From Hysterangium stoloniferum (taxonomy: Eukaryota; Basidiomycota; Agaricomycetes; Hysterangiales; Hysterangiaceae), in assembly GCA_015178975.1 (NCBI GenBank), contig WHVD01000003.1:744001-808000 (forward strand): 64,000 bases of DNA, read 5' to 3'. This document shows, piece after piece, positions 27,342 to 39,485 of this stretch. Positions within the stretch are counted from its first letter, which is position 1. Each line of letters begins with the position of its first letter. Made by a program: the position numbers and the translations under genes. Below the pieces are notes generated by a model. It did no database searches. It saw only the letters and a list, made by a program, of their open reading frames with translations, and had not been told where the DNA came from.

Positions 27342-29009
27342 TTAAATATTATTACTCTCGTCGGATTCCTCGGCTAGAATGCCTTCTTCCTTTGCTTTTC
27401 CCTCACGCTCTTCCGCTTCGACCATTTCTACATCGAGTGGGAACGTCAATATAGCTGCTATTCCCGTCAGCTGATTTAACTCTGTGAGTCTATCAGCTTA
27501 TGTAAGTCCACCAACATAAAGACCTACGCTGTCCAGACTCGTGCATGCTAGAGAAGATCAACACTTCGCCACCCTTTTCACGGACACCCTCCACAATGCG
27601 AATAAATCTCTTTCGCTGGACTGGATCGCTAGACCTAGAAGTCTGTATGGTCAATGATAAACGTCCAAGTTATTCGAGAGAAAAATGTGCCTAAATAATT
27701 CATCTGATATCAAGAGGGTGCCTATAGCCCCCCGCTGTTCAGCCAGCTCAACATGGTCTGCTCCATACCATGCACGATCTTCGTCAGTGCCTAGCATCTT
27801 GAAAAATCTGATTGTGACGTGTAAGTGTCCTGATTTTTGCAGGGGAATACACAACTTGCTTGTCTAGCATAATTCCTTCCCTGGCAAACTTTGTCTCTTT
27901 AAGTTGCGAGGCCACCTAGGATACACGGCTAGTATCAGACATGAATAAATAAAATAAATGGGGGCAACATACCTCAGGACTCTTTAATACGTCTACTAAA
28001 CTGTGTACATGTGGGCTGTTGACATGGACTCTGATAAATTTATTTTTGGCTTGTGTCAGTGGTTTATTATTCGTTTTCAGGGCTTGTGTGAATATATAGT
28101 CGTAGACGGCATCCTTGACAAAGCCAGGGCTAGCGATTACGACCACACGTAGTGACCCAAAGGGAATGTGACGCAAGAAAGAGGCATAGAGTGTGCTGTA
28201 AAACCGTTCCAGACCCTTCTCGTGCATAGAGGTTGACCCTGTGCGCTTCCGTGGGATGGGCACCTCTATTCGTTGTCGGATAACTGTCATGTGCTCTGAC
28301 ACTACACATAAAGCCGCAACACCTTGACGTGAAATTGCACGGTGAGTGAGTGCGTGCTCCAAATAATGAACTCGACAAACACTCTACCTTCTCCACAGAC
28401 GATAGCACCGACTTCCGCACCTCGTCCTTCCACGCAAGCTTCTGTGACTCGTTCTAAGGCCATACTGTCCCAGTCTTCCTTAATAATTCTGACGTTGCGG
28501 TTTGCTTCGATGTCTAATGTATGGAAGGCTCCTAGTTTCACATGCTGATTTTCCGACGTCACTCTTCCAGCTATTTGCAGCATGGCTGTCGCCTGAGCCG
28601 GGGCATCCCCTGCTGTCTTATTTGATGTGGATGCAGCTGGGGAAAAGTGTACTCGGGTGACTTGCAGAGTTAGCGATAATCGTATCCTATGTGATTCCAC
28701 AGAGCCTGTGGCTGAGGTATTAATAATACGACTACACAATCGTTTCAAACGGCTGCTTGGTAGTGGTTTAATGAGAGCTCACCGAATAGCGGGAGCTCTA
28801 ACTTCATCTCCCTAAGTCGCGTCAAGAAATATATATCTGAATGTGTTGCTTACGAACCTCCTGTATCAAGTTAAATAGATGCCACATATCTTCGTCGTCT
28901 TCAGGACGCACAATGACATAACCCTTGTATAATTGAAGGATTGAAGGAGTCTGACTGATCCGAGACTTACAGTACCGTCCTTTTCAACATGTTTCCCCAG
29001 GAGCTTCAT
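27342..29009 (-). CDS. DOM34: Dom34/Pelota ribosome rescue factor
   Basis: Nine exons right to left (29009-28971, 28923-28858, 28811-28783, 28731-28388, 28322-27973, 27915-27860, 27807-27691, 27634-27528, 27481-27342) give 415 residues. The N-terminus [38 protein letters not shown], the central [38 protein letters not shown] and C-terminal [20 protein letters not shown] follow eRF1-like Pelota order. With Hbs1 it splits stalled ribosomes in no-go and non-stop decay. Introns 6 and 7 both need GC donors (gcaagt at 27859, gcacat at 27690). Exon 3 is 29 nt. It is divergent from the TXNDC9-like gene. Confidence 0.93.
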
Positions 29010-29216
29010 AGATGCAAGTGCTCGGTTGAATGTCTGTGCTCAGTCACCCAAGAGATGGTAATGAAAGTGCCTTTCCTCGCTCACTTCTTGTCCACTTTTT
29101 AGTTAAGGGTCAAAGTTAGCGCCGAAAGGCACCCAAGTAATAGTATTTGAATAATTCCATTTTCTAAAATAAGTAATCAAGAATATCGTAACGCTTATCA
29201 CAGCCTCAACGTGAGG
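29010..29216. promoter_or_regulatory. Short divergent promoter DOM34 / TXNDC9-like
   Basis: Only 207 bp separate the two start codons, so both promoters must share this AT-rich segment. No specific factor site can be named. Confidence 0.5.
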
Positions 29217-30247
29217 ATGCCGAACGACGAGCCAGAAGACTTGTGAGTCCATACATCTGCATACACTCCGATCTACTAAATCATGTTAGACTACGTCCTC
29301 CTACGCCTCCTGTTAACCCCAAAGTCGCATCCTTGGCCGCACGGCTTAGTGCGCGTGTTTCTGATGACGATACAGACAATTCAGATTTAGAGGATAACGA
29401 CCTATTCGAGGAACTTGATAGAGAGCTTGAGGATGGTCTTGATCTGGGTGGATTCCGAGAGAAAAGAATGCAGGAGCTTAAACAAGAGTGAGTGGGATTA
29501 AGCTGTGCACCATCTGCGTTCTCAATATTTAACCTACAGGGTGTCAAAGGTGCGCGATATGAGAGAAAACGACCATGGCAAGTACAGCGAAATCACCAAT
29601 GAGAAGGAAGTAATCAAAATCTGCGCGTGAGTTCTTTTGTGTTCGATGTGGGACGTGAATGTATCTTAAATACGGTTTCAAGGAACGAGGCTCGCTGCGT
29701 AGTCCACTTTTACCACAGGAACTTTCTGAGGTGCAGAATTATGGATAAGCATATCGAGGTGTTTAAAAGGCCTTAAAATATAGGAAGATACTGCCTAAAC
29801 TTACAACTTTTGCTAGGAAATTGCTCCCAAATATTTTTCAACACGCTTCATACGCGTGTTCGTTGAAAATGTGCCGTGGCTGGTCGATAAATTGGCAATA
29901 AAAGTATTGCCCTGTGTTATATGTTTTGTTAAAGGCGAATCAACAGACCGGTGAGTGGCTTGTTGTCCTTTGAGACCTGGGTATAAAATTCCAAATTTAG
30001 CCTAATTGGGTTTGAAGAACTCGGTAATGAGGATGCCTTCCGAACAGCCACTTTGGAGATGCGACTTAGCCTGTCTGGTGAGTATTTAACTAATGCTACT
30101 TTGACGTATATTGTTAATACCACGACTGAACATAAAGGTGTCCTCGAGAAGCCAAAAGACGCAACGATAACTTATAATTTATCGCAGAAATCTGCAATCC
30201 GTGGTCGAGACGATGAAAATCAGGACCCTTTTGACCTAGATGACTGA
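29217..30247 (+). CDS. PLP1: Phosducin-like / TXNDC9-type thioredoxin-fold protein
   Basis: Seven exons (29217-29242, 29290-29487, 29540-29626, 29683-29758, 29817-29950, 30001-30077, 30138-30247) give 235 residues. An acidic N-terminus (about residues 35-60) precedes a thioredoxin fold with CVVHFYHRNFLRCRIMDKHI, VDKLAIKVLPCVICFVKG and DRLIGFEELGN. The C-terminus is acidic (DENQDPFDLDD). The fold lacks the CxxC redox pair, as in TXNDC9/Plp1 proteins, which modulate CCT chaperonin folding of tubulin and actin. The symbol is by family resemblance. Confidence 0.87.
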
Positions 30248-30707
30248 TGTCATGGTCCGTTAACGATCACATTGCGGGGATTGATGTCAAGTAAAACACC
30301 CTAATGCCACTGATTAGCCTTGGTACTTTCATGCCTCCGTGTACTGTTCACTGATGAAAGTTGTACAGCGGGAATAATAGGATTTTTGCCTCCTATTCTG
30401 ATCTGCAATTATCTCCAACACCAGATCTCACATAGATATTGCAGTAGATTCACCCCACCCGTGTAAATAGAACAATGACAAAAACCAACCCTCCACAGCC
30501 AACCATCATCCACAATTTACGTTTCTGAGGAGTGCCCATTTTCGTATCCAGTGATTTAAGTGATTCTGTCGAACTCGATATTTGAGTATGACGTTTACAT
30601 TGTCAGCCACAATTCGCAGTAACTGCATATGTAAAATTCGTCTCCGCTTTTGACTATTGGTTACGAGTCAGTTCAGCGGATGGCATTGGAACACCAGTCT
30701 GCAAATA
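30248..30707. other. Intergenic, convergent 3' ends
   Basis: This 460-bp stretch lies between the convergent TXNDC9-like and URA3 genes. It should hold both 3' untranslated regions. No open frame or RNA is recognised. Confidence 0.45.
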
Positions 30708-31638
30708 TTAAAAGGATTCTCCTATCCTTTCCAGATATGCTTTCCAGCCTTCGTTTCTATATTGCTCGGCCTTTATTTGAACAGAGGCGATGTTGACATT
30801 GTCACTATTGCCATATATGCCTCTTCCGACAATTATGACATCACAGCGTCGCTCCAGGATAACCTCGCGCGGAGTCTTATATTGTTGGCCCAGAGCATCA
30901 CCTACAGTCTCCAGACCAACTCCCGGCGTCATAATGATAAAATCTTCATTGGATTCCTTGGGAGGTCCTGCTGATTCTACACTATCACGATTCATAGCGA
31001 TAAATCCAATGACAAAATCTTGGTTGGCTCGCGCCATCTCGATGGCGTCCTTTGTGTAAGAACCAACAGCCAAGTTGCCTTTGCTACTCATCTCGGCGAG
31101 CAATAGTAAACCACGGCCTAGCGGAAGACCCACAGTTTTCAGACCCGTGATGATGCCTGGCCCTGGGACGGGATGCGCATTCGTGATATGAGACCAAGTG
31201 GCTATTTTGTGGATGCCTTTCGAGTATTGAAGTACCACGGTATTACCTATGAAATAATTAAGTGATGCTATATTAGAATGCGCGTTGATAATGACCTATA
31301 TCCGCAAACTTCCGATCCTCAAAAATCATGAAATCGTACTTTTGACTAAGTTCTTGAAGACGAGTGATTAAGTCTTCGTCGAAGTCCTCCAGTATATCAA
31401 TGTGCGTCTTATTAGTAGAAAATGAGCATTAGAAATTTAGTGCATACCATATTACACTTGCCTTGACCAGACAAACGCTGGATCCAACAGCATTTACTAT
31501 TGCAAGTAAAGATGCTTTCTTGGTAACATCGACACTGACGCAGAGATTGGTTTTCTTTTTTTCCATGATCGCCAGGAGCCGCTTGGCCGCTGGATTAACA
31601 TGGAGAGCGGATCGTTGTGCATATGTTAACGTCGACAT
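30708..31638 (-). CDS. URA3: Orotidine 5'-phosphate decarboxylase
   Basis: Three exons right to left (31638-31462, 31407-31296, 31246-30708) give 275 residues, normal for fungal OMP decarboxylase. Key blocks are [26 protein letters not shown], the catalytic [13 protein letters not shown] (D-x-K-x-x-D), [11 protein letters not shown] and the phosphate-binding end [11 protein letters not shown]. The enzyme makes UMP in the final step of de novo pyrimidine synthesis. Intron 1 uses a GC donor (gcaagt at 31461), required to join VK to THIDIL. I start at [10 protein letters not shown] (31638); an in-frame ATG 18 bases upstream is possible. Confidence 0.95.
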
Positions 31639-31876
31639 TTTATGCCTGTGTGACACATGTCACAGGAGTCGATTTGCATGACATTCGGCCAATGAGTGTC
31701 ATAAGCACCTCCCCGTAGAATATTTCATTTGGCTTCCCAAATATGTAATTAGTGGAATGAATATGCTATTCGCTACATGTGTGAAAAGGTACGTAAAGCG
31801 GTTGTAAATTTGTAGTCCTTAAACGAAAAGCGGGCGCTTAAATCACTTAGCTTTTCGCCCATCTCAAAACTCCGCA
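31639..31876. promoter_or_regulatory. Divergent promoter URA3 / PUS7 with palindrome
   Basis: This 238-bp shared region separates the two start codons. An imperfect palindrome lies at 31645-31666 (CCTGTGTGAC-acat-GTCACAGG, one extra T in the left arm), six bases upstream of the URA3 start, so in its promoter or leader. Confidence 0.45.
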
Positions 31877-34800
31877 ATGTCGAAGGCTGTTATACACGAG
31901 AGAGACGTGGATATTAATGACTGTGACAGGCCTCCGAAGAGGGCGAAGATATATGAAAAGACGGAACCGGTCCAAGCCCAGTCAACTCAGACCATCGAGA
32001 TGATTAATACTGAGGATCTGAATGTATCTTCCAGAGATTCAATATTACCTGCTAGTAGAAGACTTTTGCCCCATCAAAATGCCAATAGTAGCGAGGGTAC
32101 TTTCCCTGTCACAGAACAAGATGTTGGAATATCCGAATATATTTCACACGACGTACCCCAAATAGCAGGAATCATCAAACAACGGTGAGCAATGGAGTTA
32201 TAATGCATATCATCTACGGCATAATCAAATCATTATGCAGGTTTACCGATTTCCTGGTATTTGAAGTGGATGTTCAAGGCGACGTGGTGCATTTAAAGTC
32301 CATCTTAGAGCCAGAATTACCCAAAGCTACAGAGACTGCCCAGAACATTCAAAATCAAAACGCTGATACGGAAATTCCCGCAGCCACAAGGACTGCCCAG
32401 AATAGTGAAAATCCAAACACTAATGTGGAACTGCCCGTAGTCACAACTGAACCTTCTGATTTAACAACACCTCCAAGCGGCTCCAAAACAGATCCAATAT
32501 ATGAGCCTCAGGCCCCGCCTAAAGCCAACTCAGACGATGGTGTTCTTTGGTCTTCTTCACTTGAACAAACGTTGTCTCCGTTTCTCTCAACATTGGCTAT
32601 TGAGCAGCTGAAAGAAATGTTCACGCAAGGCCCAGAACCGCCACTTCTGAGTGATAGTGGCTGGGCAGGACGACAACAGAGGGATAGTAAAGTATCCAAA
32701 GAGGAAAAAGAAGACAAGACAGACGAGGTCCCAGTTTCTTCCAAGACACCTGATACAAACTCCCGAGAAACACGAGGGAAGAGGGGGAAAAGTCGGGGCG
32801 GTAGGGGCGGTAGGGGCGGTAAAGGCGGCAGGAATAGTCACAAGGACGACCCTAGACGGGTCGTCTCCGAAGTTCGTACAAATATGATTCATACTCTTAC
32901 TTTAATGTATCCTAATTTTATTCAACCAGCCAATAGTTTCCAAGCAAGATCGGACTGCACTACATGAGACTATACGCACCCAGTTTAAAGGAAAATTAGA
33001 GACGGAGACAGATCGTGGTGATATTGGGAAGGAGGATGGTCAACGTATTATCATCAAGTGGTCTAAGTCGAAAGAGGGCAATGTTAAGCGTGGAAATAAG
33101 GAGGCAGCCATAGCTCAAGGTCAGCCAATTATTTTATAGCATTGAAATATACAAATTGATTAGATTTCTTTTTTTAAAGGAGGGTCTAGAAACCCTTTCC
33201 CGTACATCCATTTTACTATGCAAAAGACCAATCGTGACACGCACGATGCGCTTTCCCATCTAGCCAGGCAGCTAAATACAAGTGTGAAGGATCTCTGTGT
33301 TTCAGGTACCAAGGACAAACGAGGCGTGACGACCCAACGTGTTTCGTTCAAAAGGAACGGTAAAACTGTTCAGGATGTGTGGAAGACTGTTAATGGTATC
33401 ACAAGTCGTCGGACCATCGAGCAGGTGATTAGTCAACGGGGTGAGCGTGGTATACGAATAGGGGATTTAACATACAGGAAAGGATTTCTCGAATTAGGCA
33501 TGTTGAAAGGCAATGCGTTTGTTATCACTCTGCGGTGAGACGGCGAACCAAAATGGATATTTATGCGTTTCTCAGTCTTCTTCTTTAGGAATGTTCAAGT
33601 AGATTCCATCGAGACAATGGAACGCGCACTTGATTCCCTCAAAGATAACGGTTTTATAAATTATTACGGTGCGCAGTGCGCTCGATACAAGCGACATATT
33701 TTATAAAAGCTATTTGCCAGGAATGCAACGTTTCGGTACAGCATCTATTCCGACTCACTCAATTGGGCTCGCACTGTTGCGATCCGATTGGAAAGAAGCC
33801 GTGTCTCTAATCATGCGGCCCCGTCCTGGAGAATATCCCGAAGCAGATGCAGCGCGTCGTGCTTGGGCAGACGAAAAAGATCTAGAGAAAGCGTTGGCTC
33901 TCATGCCACGTCGTGTAGTTGCTGAACGTTGTATTCTTGAAAGTTATCAGCAACAGGGGGGCGAAGACAGGAATGCATTAGGCGCACTCTCAACTGTTTG
34001 TCACCGTACACTGAACCGTTCACGTCTTACAAACGCTCCGTTATCTAGATCCCGAAAAATCTTCGTTTGATGTATGTCCATGCATACCAATCATACGTAT
34101 GGAATGCCATTGTGTCCGAGCGGTTGAGGGTTTATGGCCACAAGCCCATCGTGGGCGACTTGGTTTTCAGTACCGCGGATGATATCGAAGAAATTACGGC
34201 TGATGGTGTAAATCCTGCCGTCACTATTGATGGTCCTCCTCACTTTTTGTTGTATCTATTACTATATTAACATGCATATGGCTCTAGGAACTCTCAACGA
34301 AGACGATAAAGAACACAGTCAACCCAGGACCGAACGGAAGGCCTACCAGCCACCTCGAATCAAGGTTTTGGGACCCGATGACCTCCAGGATTATACCATT
34401 TTCGACGTTATCATGCCACTTCCTGGGACAGATGTGGCATACCCGGAAGGTCCACTCGGCGAAAAATACCGAGAGTTTATGAGACTAGACGGATTGGACC
34501 CGGATAATTTTCAAAGAAAACAAAGGTAAGCCCGGTTAGTGGGACTACGCCATAGCTAACGTATGCCAGGGATTACACGCTCGGAGGGTCTTACAGGAAA
34601 ATTCTTCACCTTCCAAAAGATTTGTCGTGGTCTACAATGCGGTATACTGACCCAGACGTCGCCTTGGCCCAATCGGATGAAGACCAGATCCTTGGCTTCG
34701 ATGCACCAACAACAGAAAGCGATGGACCGTTCTTGGCACTGCAGATTCGAATGCAATTGGGGACGGCAGCCTACGCAACAATGGCTCTGCGAGAAATAAC

Positions 34801-34900
34801 TAAAACTGAGACGAGCTCCCATCACCAGTCTGCTCTCACACAGGCGTCTGACGATCAAAAGTTCAAGGGGACAACAGAAAGTGTAGGATACGTGCAGTGA
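31877..34900 (+). CDS. PUS7: tRNA/mRNA pseudouridine synthase Pus7 (TruD family)
   Basis: Nine exons (31877-32184, 32241-32871, 32930-33119, 33180-33534, 33589-33668, 33721-33995, 34049-34232, 34288-34525, 34570-34900) give 863 residues. TruD motifs are [27 protein letters not shown], the catalytic-Asp motif [22 protein letters not shown] and [15 protein letters not shown]. The C-terminus has [18 protein letters not shown] low-complexity insertion (about residues 130-300) includes two near-identical TAQN-containing repeats and a Gly/Arg/Lys stretch. Pus7 modifies U13 and U35 in tRNAs and other RNAs in the UNUAR context. Confidence 0.93.
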
Positions 34901-35309
34901 ATGATGATACCAATCACAGCGCTGAAGCACAAATTCTCAATCTCGGAATATCTTCTAAAATCCATGGAGAATATGAGGTTTTCTCACGAATGTTCAAATT
35001 TCGAAAAGGGCGAATAAGTTAGGGAATTCTTTAGGTGTTTTTCAGGGTTTAACGTTTAACTATAACCACATCTCTGGGCATTGTACTTCTTCCACGTATC
35101 CAGAGAATTCTGCGCATTAAGAGAAACTTTATAATTAAAATTCACCGCTGTAATGGGTCGTAACGTGGTTGTTGTATTGTGAAGTAAATCCCACAATACG
35201 AAGGAGTACAACGCGATTGGTGGGCGCCACATGTGTAATTCCTCACAAGAGTCCGAGGCAAAGGTTTATAAGGTCGGTGCAAAACGCTTAACTCGACAAC
35301 TACGATAGG
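34901..35309. other. Intergenic upstream of transporter gene
   Basis: This 409-bp stretch lies between PUS7 and the MFS gene, both on the plus strand. It should hold the PUS7 3' end and the MFS promoter. No further gene is seen. Confidence 0.45.
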
Positions 35310-37275
35310 ATGTCCACTCGAAAGGTTGAGACCGTAGTCTTCTTGTCTCTAGTCCTCGATCTTTTTGGTGGGTAACTCGTAGCCAAAGAAGTACTGGAAT
35401 CTTATTGGTTCACTTTCAGCCTTTACCATCCCGCTACCCCTCTTTCCTCGCCTGATCGAATGGTATACAAAGGTATAGAATGGTAGTATTACAGCGAATC
35501 TCTTACAGAAAACGCATAACAGCGTGAATCATCTGATACCCATGGATTCTTGTCGCAAACGCTTGGTGCGGTTTCGACCCTGCGAGGCGTATTTTATAAT
35601 CCACCAGAGAATTCTCAAAAATGGGATGTGGTTTTACTAGGTACGTTTAACCAGCCATGCCATACCACCATCGGTTGCTGATGTAGTCTGCAGGAGGGTT
35701 GATGGGCTCGTTGTTCTCGTGGGTGACGTCGTATTGCCTCTCCGTTGCTTACACTTATATGTCGTTTAAGAACCCTCCAGTTCTTAGTCTCGCCCTACAT
35801 TGGGGGACTATCTGACCGACACGGTCGCAAGAAAATTTTATTATTAACGATGGTCGGGAATCTGCTATCGGCTATTGTGTATGTCGTGAGCGAACATAAA
35901 CCCGGCCTCTATAAATGATTTACTTATTTATTTAGCTGGATACAATCTACAACATTCGCGTCGTTTATGCTCTCAAGAGCAATCGGGGGCGCTAGCGAAG
36001 GAAATGTCCAATTGGCTATGTGTGTTACTCTTTAGCTCATTGTCATCTCACTCACACGTCCGATGTACAGTGCAATCTTATCAGACGTTACAACCCCCGC
36101 CAATAGAGCACGAGCACTATCCCATGTTGGTATCGCATTTGCCATTTGTTTCTGCATCGGCCCGCCAATCGGGGCGTACTTTGCCTCTAGGCCTGTTCCC
36201 CCAACATTCGCGGGACGACAATTGGATCTCAATATATATGCCACCCCAGCCATCATTACACTGATTCTACTTACCGTTGAATGTGTTTTTTTGATAGTCG
36301 CTCTCCCAGAAACTCGCGGCAAGGGTGTAAAAGTAGACGCTGGGAAGCACACGAATGGAGAGGCGCAGGTGAATGGAAAGGCCACAGCGACTACCACTCC
36401 CCCACGAGTAGCTGATGTGCCGACGCGGTTGGCCATCTTACGTAGTCTCCGACGACTTCATCTCTTATTCTTGGGTCTTTTCTCCGGCAAGTTGATCTTA
36501 CCATGCACGACATTTCAACAAGGACTGACCTTTTCGATAGGCGTTGAATTTACACTGACGTTTCTTACCTTCGATTGTACGTTATGGCTCCATACTGCTG
36601 GATCCGTACATTAATGACGCCTGGTGACTTTAGTGTTGGACTGGGATAACAAACAGAATGGCGCTTTAATAGGTCCATTATTCCATTGTCCACACAACGC
36701 TACGTACCATTGACGTGTTTGTTTGATAGGTTTTATCGGGATTATTAGCGCGCTCTTGCAGGGAGGCTATGTCCGGAAGGCAATCCCAAAGGTCGGCGAG
36801 GGCAAAATGGCCCGACGTGGTGTCCAAAGTTGTACAGTTGCCCTCGTCTTACTTGCTATCCTGCCGAAGTTAGTGGCGCATCAGCGGCCTTCAGCTATTC
36901 TCGTGTTGCGCCTGGCGGCGGTTTGCTTAGCATTTACGTCGGCTACCGTCGTTAACTCCCTCACCGCATTTGCCTCTCTGCAGTGCGATGACGCGGGCGT
37001 TGACAGTGTAACGGGCAAGCCACTAGAAGAACATCCAGAGTTGGCAAAAGGCAAAGCGCTTGGCGCCTTCCGTTCTTCCGGCCAACTAGGACGTGCAATA
37101 GGGCCTTTATTGGGTATGTATGGCTTTCTGTCTAACGTAACGATACTAATCGGCCTGACTAGCTTGTGCCATGTACTGGACCATTGGACCATCCACAACA
37201 TATGCGGTTGCTGGGTTTGCTATGTTAACCCTCTCGATGAAAATGGCTAAGATATCCCGCACTCAATCGAGGTGA
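35310..37275 (+). CDS. MFS transporter, MFSD10/TETRAN-like
   Basis: Eleven exons (35310-35367, 35420-35472, 35523-35640, 35694-35722, 35781-35878, 35936-36019, 36071-36486, 36541-36576, 36634-36672, 36730-37113, 37163-37275) give 475 residues with about 12 membrane segments. Motifs include LDLFAFTIPLPLFPRLIEW, VVLLGGLMGSLFSW, the MFS signature GGLSDRHGRKK, SRAIGGASEGN and SSGQLGRAIGPLL. A cytosolic loop of about 50 residues follows segment six. TETRAN-type carriers are proposed organic anion or drug exporters; the substrate here is unknown. Intron 7 uses a GC donor (gcaagt at 36487). The gene looks intact. Confidence 0.87.
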
Positions 37276-37794
37276 AATAAACTAGGAAGTAAGCAGTGAT
37301 TTGGAGGTTTGACCTAATTATTTGTCAAGAGTTGGCGTTAGTCCATAAAATATTTATATATGTACCGTCTTTATCAATTTAAACTATATACTCGTCTCCC
37401 TTAGGACTGGAGAGCAAGCATTCGAGAGAAAGGGAATGTCACTGATCAATTAATGCCCGTAAGTTACCTCACCGTGCTTCAGTTCAAAGAATCTCCTGGA
37501 GGAAGGCTGCTAGAAGTCAATAAATAATATATAACACAAATATTGTTCTGTGAATGTACCTAGGTCATCCTGAATATCACGTAAAAGGTATGCTGGATGA
37601 AATACATACATCATGGAGATTAATATTGCAACACAGTATATATAAAGGGCAGGGTCACACGCATTCGGGCTTTTTACTCAAAATCACACTCCATATAACT
37701 AGTGCGCCTGTACGCGATTCCGTAACCTATATCATTATATACGGGTATAGCCCCTTGCTGAGGGAGTGGTATCCACGTAACTAATATAATTTAT
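37276..37794. other. Intergenic, convergent 3' ends
   Basis: This 519-bp AT-rich stretch lies between the convergent MFS and glycosyltransferase stops. No gene is recognised; short open frames look like chance. Confidence 0.45.
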
Positions 37795-39485
37795 CTATAC
37801 CGTCTCTTCTCCAGTCCATTCTTCCCAAGATCCATCCCTTGCAGTCCACGGGCGACTAACACCACGATTTTCATAAGGTGGCGGCGGGGGTGGTGGCGGC
37901 TGCGGCGCGGCAGTCGAGGAACCATCTGAGGGTGGTCGAGAGCGTCCGTACAGCACATCGTGGCCAGATAAAATAACGTCATCTACAGCATCATGTTTGA
38001 AAGGCGTAGGGGTGCGCGAGCGGGATCCAGGTCGTTGGGGAAGGCTGCTTATGGCCAACAACGGTACGTCATGCTCTTCCGCTGGGCGAGGAGAATGCGT
38101 GAAAATGGCTGGGAGGAAGTACATAACGCCACGGTTTCGACTTCTGTGTCGGCGCGCTCTGCCTTCCCCGGGACCGGCGACAGATGCACGAATCCAGAAT
38201 CCAGCCCGACGTGTTGCATGTGCGAGACGTGCCACTAGTGACCCAGAGTAGTCTGTAGCAACGACATCCGATGTGGCGGAAGGCGATGGTGCTCTAGAGT
38301 CAAGAGAAAGCGGCGACACATGGTGATCTCCGAATTGTGAACTATCGGAAGAAAGAGAAGAGGTAGGTGACGGCGGCTCTGTATGCCCCGAGGACTCCGC
38401 CACGGTAACGAAGCCGAGGTCCAAATGGAAGCGGCCGTCTCTCTGAAAGGCACGAGGTAATACAACATCATACCGTCCAAATGCAAACCTTCTCCTGGAT
38501 CGTTCGCCGTGGTGAGGCTTGAACTGTCGTTGCAAAAGCAGCCGAATGATTCCGATTACAAGAACGACAAGTCCAACCCACATCAGACCCTTGCCCCAAT
38601 TACCAAGAAAAGTGATAAATGCAGCATCGTCAGCATGCCAGCTGCTCCCATAGTGATGAGAAAAGAATGAATGAGGTGCCTCCTCCGGCTTCGCGTTTTT
38701 GCCGTATAGGGACTTGGGTAAAATGCGTACATCGCCTCCCGGACGATCTGGCGATGGCGGGTGAGAGGCGGTGTAAAGGCCATATTGGGCCGAAAGGAAC
38801 ATTGGTCCGGTTGAAAACATCACGGTTGGATAGTTGAGAACATAGTTGAGATCGAATGTGATAAGATTGCGAATAGTCTGTTCCATAAATGGATGCCCCT
38901 TCTGGGAAAACATGAGATCATTAGAAACCCCCACGGGAATAGTCTTGGGAAGGATGACGGGGAATGTTAGGAGAGGATCTAACGACCGTAGACAGCCAAC
39001 GTCAAGGTCTAGGTAAACGCCGCCGTAGTAATGGAGGACAAAATAACGGATGGCATCTGCGCGCTGTATAGGATATGTGTACGCATCGAACGTAGGTAGG
39101 AACCACGGATATTCTCGTTCAATAAATTCACGAGAGCTTGCGTCTGTCCATAACATGTATTTGCTGTGTGGGATAAGAACAATAGGCTGTGGGATGGGGC
39201 CTAGACGTACTAATCGGGCATGAGATCTCTGCAGGACTGGGATACGCCTTTCCATCTATCCGGAAGAGTTTCTGTTTTCCATGTTTGATGTATTATACGA
39301 GGAATAAACTCGGTACGGTGGTCAGTAGAGTTGTTGGACGAATCAGTAAGCTCTTCGGGAGTGATATAAGCAGAAAGATCAATGCGAAGATAAAAAGATA
39401 TAGTAGATAGAACAACGACTGTTCCAAAAAGAAATAGTGCGAGAAGTGTGAGGAGGACCGTTAGCGTCCGTCTTTTCACAGGCAT
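37795..39485 (-). CDS. SUR1: Mannosyl inositol phosphorylceramide (MIPC) synthase catalytic subunit
   Basis: Two exons (39485-39211, 39163-37795) give 547 residues. A signal anchor (LTVLLTLLALFLFGTVVVLS) precedes the GT32 catalytic domain, with IPRIIHQTWKTETLPDRWK, QRADAIRYFVLHYYGG, the DXD site YLDLDVGC and SSWHADDAAFI. A second membrane segment (GLMWVGLVVLVIGIIRLLL) is followed by a cytosolic Ser/Pro-rich tail ending PPPPPPPPYENRG. Sur1/Csh1-type enzymes transfer mannose from GDP-mannose to IPC in the Golgi. The long tail is unlike the yeast enzyme. I start at MPVKRRTLT, just before the anchor. Confidence 0.88.

Noticed and set aside
28130-28420. Minus-strand frame overlapping DOM34 exons 4-5
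   Set aside because: It is another frame of the same strand crossing an intron; the Pelota frame is clear.
35310-37275. Idea that the MFS transporter is a broken gene, because its open frames are short and scattered
   Set aside because: An eleven-exon model with proper splice sites restores a full 475-residue carrier with all membrane segments.
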